DNA of 8,978 nt, from NCBI GenBank assembly GCA_947628195.1, contig CANQZB010000033.1, forward strand, positions 1 to 8,978, in the 5' to 3' direction. The notes below the pieces were generated by a model. The model saw only the letters and a list, made by a program, of their open reading frames with translations, made no database searches and was not told where the DNA came from. Positions 6,188 to 8,978 of this stretch are shown here, piece by piece. Position 1 is the first letter of the stretch, and each line of letters opens with the position of its first letter. Source of the DNA: an uncultured Clostridia bacterium. Lineage in GTDB: Bacteria > Bacillota > Clostridia > Christensenellales > UBA1242. The translations under genes were made by a program, and so were the position numbers.

Positions 6188-6565
6188 TTATATTTTTTTA
6201 GAGTTTATCCATTTTAAAACTTCGTCATATTTAAATTTTCCGCTTGCAACACCTAAACACAGCTGAATTAAATCGTTATCGTTATATTTTAATTTAATTC
6301 CATTCGTTTCTAAAAAGGACAGCATTACAAGTGCGCCAATTCTTTTGTTCCCATCTACAAAAGCATGATTAGATATTAGATTGTAACCCAATCTTGCACC
6401 TTTTTCTTCTTTAGTAGGGTAGAGTTCTTTGCCGTCAAATGTTTGAAAGGCGGAATTTAGAGCAGAGTTTAGCAAATCAAAATCTCTAACACCGGCTTCA
6501 CCGCCAGAACTTTTAATTATTAGTTGTTGCAGTAACAAAACTTTATCGTCATCAAACTTATTCAT
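6188..6565 (-). CDS. doc: Fic/Doc-family toxin (death-on-curing type)
   Basis: 125 residues, the usual length of Doc toxins. The Fic core motif is HAFVDGNKR (His67, Phe69, Asp71, Asn73, Lys74, Arg75), preceded by a family-typical GVRDFDLLNSAL segment (25-36) and ARLGYNLISN. His is the general base, and the Asn-Lys-Arg part binds nucleotide phosphates. P1 Doc phosphorylates EF-Tu with a variant motif, while classical Fic enzymes with GNGR transfer AMP. The Asp and Lys here are Doc-like, but Gly72 replaces the Ala of P1 Doc, so the exact reaction cannot be fixed. No residue needed for activity is missing. The start overlaps the antitoxin stop by four bases (ATGA), giving coupled translation, which is typical for such pairs. 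Confidence 0.92.
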   Translation of the reverse strand: MNKFDDDKVLLLQQLIIKSSGGEAGVRDFDLLNSALNSAFQTFDGKELYPTKEEKGARLGYNLISNHAFVDGNKRIGALVMLSFLETNGIKLKYNDNDLIQLCLGVASGKFKYDEVLKWINSKKI

Positions 6566-6795
6566 TTTGCCAACTCCTCAAAGGCTTTTTTGTGCTCTAA
6601 TAAAATTCGTAGGGCGGTTAACTCTAATTTTTCATTTTCATTTAAAGCATAATTTTCAACTTTGGTTATAACATATACAGGTTTGTTGTTTTTTAAAATT
6701 ATTACTTTATCTTCCTTTTCCAAAATTTTAACAACTTTAGAAAAGTTTTTGTTGGCATCGGTTATTGAAATCATTTCATTCTCGTTAATTAACAT
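6562..6795 (-). CDS. phd: Phd/YefM-family antitoxin
   Basis: 77 residues. The N-terminal domain (about 7-46) has the Phd pattern: ISITDANKNFSKVVKILEKEDKVIILKNNKPVYVI, a dimeric DNA-binding fold. The C-terminal part (about 47-77) is charged and helical, and in this family it folds onto the Doc toxin to block its active site. The ATG at 6795 follows AAGGAGGT (6808-6801) with a 5-nt gap, so it is preferred over the internal Met8. Transcription probably starts at the promoter at 6840-6868, where an inverted repeat suggests autorepression by antitoxin or by the antitoxin-toxin complex. Confidence 0.92.
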   Translation of the reverse strand: MLINENEMISITDANKNFSKVVKILEKEDKVIILKNNKPVYVITKVENYALNENEKLELTALRILLEHKKAFEELAK

Positions 6796-6828
6796 TTTAA
6801 ACCTCCTTAATTGTATAGAAATAAATCC

Positions 6829-6868
6829 ATCCTATAAATATTATAACACAATTCTAGGATAAATACAA
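6829..6868 (-). promoter_or_regulatory. phd-doc promoter with operator-like inverted repeat
   Basis: On the minus strand TTGTAT (6868-6863) and TATAAT (6845-6840) are 17 bp apart, and the -10 is extended (TGTTATAAT). Inverted copies ATCCTA (6860-6855) and TAGGAT (6834-6829) flank the -10 region, one within the spacer and one near the expected start site. Phd-type antitoxins bind paired palindromic sites in this position, so this is a likely autoregulatory operator. Binding itself is inferred. Confidence 0.65.
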
Positions 6869-6898
6869 CCTATTTTGCAAAAATTTTTTAAATAATTT

Positions 6899-6959
6899 GA
6901 GATTGCAGAGCTTCGCTCGCAATGACAGTGAGAGATTGCCACGCTTCGCTCGCAATGAC
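6899..6959. repeat. Two tandem REP-like palindromic repeats
   Basis: Two 28-bp units, 6899-6926 and 6932-6959, start at GAGATTGC and end at CGCAATGAC. They differ in only a few central positions. Each can fold through ATTGC/GCAAT arms; in the first copy GAGC-TTC-GCTC adds a GC-rich upper stem. They are much richer in GC than the DNA around them. They resemble a short dispersed repeat (on the other strand GTCATTGCG...GCAATCTC) that I recall from intergenic regions of many unrelated bacteria. They lie between the recD2 terminator and the phd promoter. No transposase is nearby. Confidence 0.75.
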
Positions 6960-6962
6960 GTT

Positions 6963-6983
6963 AAAAACAGCCGGGTGGCTGTT
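6963..6983 (-). terminator. Intrinsic terminator overlapping the recD2 stop
   Basis: On the minus strand AACAGCC (6983-6977), an ACCC loop and GGCTGTT (6972-6966) form a 7-bp stem followed by TTT. The first bases of the stem are the last bases of the recD2 TAA stop (6984-6982). The T-tail is short, so efficiency may be moderate. Confidence 0.75.
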
Positions 6984-8978
6984 AGTCGGTGGCGAATTCT
7001 TGAATTAAAAAGTCTTTAAGCATGGTGTAGCGTTTGGCGGTGTAATTGTTATGGATCATGCGTGCCAGCATTTGTTTACTGCCAATTAGCACAACCGCCT
7101 TTTTGGCACGGGTTATGGCGGTGTAAAGCAGATTTCTTGTTATAATTATTGGTGCGCCCGGAACGAGCGGAATAACTACGCAATCGAACTCGCTACCTTG
7201 ACTTTTGTGTATTGTTATAGCGTAAGCCAGCGTTATTTGATACAAGTCTGTGGATAAATATTTGCAATATTTTCCGTCATCAAATCTTATAATTGTTTCA
7301 TGAGTTTCTGGTTCAATTCTTTCAATATAGCCAATATCTCCATTAAAAACGCCCGTTCCGCGTTGAGATGTGCCGTTATCGTCAAATTTAACATATTCCA
7401 TTTCGTAATTATTGACGGTTTGCATAACCTTATCGCCCTTATGATATTTAAAATTGTCCGTTGTCAATTCAACTCCGCTATAATTTGGGTTTATGGTCAT
7501 TTGTAGGCGCTTATTTAAGTTATCTATTCCGCAAGGGCCCGCCTTCATTGGGGCAAGCACCTGAATTTCTTCTGGCTTATATCCAAAATATTTAGGCAGG
7601 CGAGTTGTAACCAAATCTACAACTGTTTCGCTATTTTTAAGCAAATCGTTGCCTTGCTCGTAAAAGAAATCCTTACTTTTGTTGTCTATAACCGGCATTT
7701 TGCCGTTATTAATTAAATGCGCGTTGGAAATTATTAAGCTATCATTGCCTTGCCTATAAATGTTAATTAGGTGCGTTGTGTGGATTTTTTTGCTTTCAAT
7801 TAAATCCCTTAACACATTGCCTGCGCCAACGCTTGGAAGTTGGTCTTTATCACCCACCATTATTATTCGGGCGGTGCTTCGCAGTGCTTTTAAAAGGTGA
7901 TAGAACAGCGAAACGTCAACCATGCTCATTTCATCAACAATAACCACATCGGCGTCAAGCGGATTGTTTTCGTTCCTGTGGAACACGCCTTCGCCATCGG
8001 TGGCGTTCATTTCTAGCGCGCGGTGAATGGTTTTTGCCTCTGTACCACTGCTTTCGGTTAATCGCTTGCTGGCCCTGCCAGTTGGGGCGCATAACAAAAC
8101 TTTTTTGTTTTGCTGTTTAAACATCTCCAAAATGCACCTAACGATTGTGGTTTTGCCTGTTCCCGGCCCGCCCGTTATGATGCTTGCGCCGTTGGTTAGG
8201 GCGGAAAGAACGGCATCGGTTTGTTCGCCGTTTAAAATAATTTTGTGCAAGCGCTGATAAAAATTAATATTTTCTATAAAATCGAACTTATCATCAAACT
8301 TGTTGAAGGACAATTTAAACAATTTTTTTGCCGAATACAATTCCTGAAAATAAAATTTTGTTAGCATGCAAATATCTTGCCCGTGGTGGCTAAAATTTTT
8401 AACAGCGCCCTCAATTTGCAAAAATTCAACGCATTTTGCCACATTTTGACGCTCATTTTCGCTAAAATTTAAAATTTCTAGGCAATTGTCAATTAATTCC
8501 TCTTGTGGCAAATAGGTGTGGCCTTCACGCTCGCTTGCCGTTTTAAGTGCGTAAATTAAGCCGGCTTTAATGCGCTCTTCCCCATACATATCTATGCCCA
8601 ATTTCAATGCAATTTTATCTGCCGTGGTGAAACCAATGCCGTCAACATCTTCAATTAGTTGATAAGGGTTGGATTTGACCATTTCAATAGTTTTTTCTTT
8701 ATAAATATTATAAATTTTAATGGCGGTGTTGGTGGTTATAAAATGTGCCTGCAAAAACATCACGGTGGACTGCATTTCTTTCATTTCATTATAATTATTA
8801 GAAATTTCTATTGCTTTTTGCTTGGAAATACCGCGAATTTTACTAAGTTTAATTGGGTTAAACTCCAAAACGGAAAGAGTATCCTCCTTAAACTCATCTA
8901 CAATTTTTTTTGCGGTTGCCGGGCCAATGCCATAAATAAGCCCACTGCTTAAATATTTTTCAATTGCGGGCAAACTTG
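6982..8978 (-). CDS. recD2: RecD2-like ATP-dependent DNA helicase (5' truncated)
   Basis: About 665 residues are visible and the frame is open at the right edge. The first TTG at 8973 is an internal Leu codon, and roughly 80 N-terminal residues of a usual 740-residue RecD2 are missing. Helix-hairpin-helix DNA-binding motifs come first (GLIYGIGPATAKKIV at about 11-25, LSKIRGISKQKAI at 43-55, and DVDGIGFTTADKIA further on). The superfamily 1B helicase motifs follow: Walker A GGPGTGKTT (about 267-275), Walker B VIVDEMSMVD (about 342-351), GDKDQLPSVGAGN (about 372-384), YAITIHKSQGSEFD (about 583-597) and TAITRAKK (about 617-624). RecD2 unwinds DNA 5'-3' and acts in repair and replication-fork maintenance in bacteria lacking RecBC. 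All key residues are present. It ends in its own terminator before the toxin-antitoxin cassette. Adjacency of recD2 and comF is something I recall from Clostridia; here they are separated. Confidence 0.96.
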   Translation of the reverse strand, partial: SLPAIEKYLSSGLIYGIGPATAKKIVDEFKEDTLSVLEFNPIKLSKIRGISKQKAIEISNNYNEMKEMQSTVMFLQAHFITTNTAIKIYNIYKEKTIEMVKSNPYQLIEDVDGIGFTTADKIALKLGIDMYGEERIKAGLIYALKTASEREGHTYLPQEELIDNCLEILNFSENERQNVAKCVEFLQIEGAVKNFSHHGQDICMLTKFYFQELYSAKKLFKLSFNKFDDKFDFIENINFYQRLHKIILNGEQTDAVLSALTNGASIITGGPGTGKTTIVRCILEMFKQQNKKVLLCAPTGRASKRLTESSGTEAKTIHRALEMNATDGEGVFHRNENNPLDADVVIVDEMSMVDVSLFYHLLKALRSTARIIMVGDKDQLPSVGAGNVLRDLIESKKIHTTHLINIYRQGNDSLIISNAHLINNGKMPVIDNKSKDFFYEQGNDLLKNSETVVDLVTTRLPKYFGYKPEEIQVLAPMKAGPCGIDNLNKRLQMTINPNYSGVELTTDNFKYHKGDKVMQTVNNYEMEYVKFDDNGTSQRGTGVFNGDIGYIERIEPETHETIIRFDDGKYCKYLSTDLYQITLAYAITIHKSQGSEFDCVVIPLVPGAPIIITRNLLYTAITRAKKAVVLIGSKQMLARMIHNNYTAKRYTMLKDFLIQEFATD

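Noticed and set aside
6899..6959. CRISPR array
   Set aside because: There are only two units with a 5-bp gap, and no spacer-sized unique sequence or cas genes. They fit REP-like repeats instead.
8971..8973. TTG as the start of recD2
   Set aside because: The preceding codon is open to the edge, and RecD2 proteins have further N-terminal sequence. It is an internal Leu codon.
1..8978. Mycoplasma-type genetic code (TGA as Trp)
   Set aside because: Trp is encoded by TGG in the real genes, and TGA serves as the antitoxin stop in the ATGA overlap.

Overview
The window is AT-rich bacterial DNA, most likely from an uncultured low-GC member of the Bacillota (Clostridia or a related lineage). The signs are strong AAGGAGG-type ribosome binding sites, sigma-A type promoters, an L10 leader attenuator like those of Bacillus, a RecD2-type helicase, and a ComF protein of the Gram-positive layout. 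TGA is used as a stop and tryptophan is written TGG, so the Mycoplasma code is not in use. The species cannot be named from this sequence.

Left part (1-3460). A large tyrosine-rich membrane-anchored protein enters from the left edge, with its start outside the window. It runs into a convergent lipoprotein gene. The two share one short bidirectional terminator that overlaps both stop codons. The lipoprotein gene has a perfect-consensus promoter and a strong ribosome binding site, so it is probably abundant; its function is unknown.

Middle (3460-4770). A divergent, equally perfect promoter drives rplJ-rplL, encoding ribosomal proteins L10 and L7/L12. Between promoter and rplJ lies a leader RNA of about 170 nt that can fold into an L10 leader or, alternatively, into a terminator. 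This is the expected autoregulatory attenuator. The pair ends at a terminator and is not followed by rpoB or preceded by rplKA.

Right part (4770-8978), all on the minus strand. In transcription order it holds recD2 (5' end outside the window), two REP-like repeats, a Phd/Doc toxin-antitoxin pair with its own promoter, operator-like repeat and terminator, then a small XRE-family regulator overlapping comF by one base. RecD2 and ComF both belong to DNA uptake, recombination or repair. The toxin-antitoxin cassette and the repeats sit between them as a self-contained insert-like unit. The regulator may be translated from a leaderless mRNA, and comF appears translationally coupled to it.

No clearly new multi-gene system is visible. 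The points most worth following are the unrecognised surface protein, the strongly expressed unknown lipoprotein, the XRE-comF coupling, and the REP-like repeats next to the toxin-antitoxin cassette.
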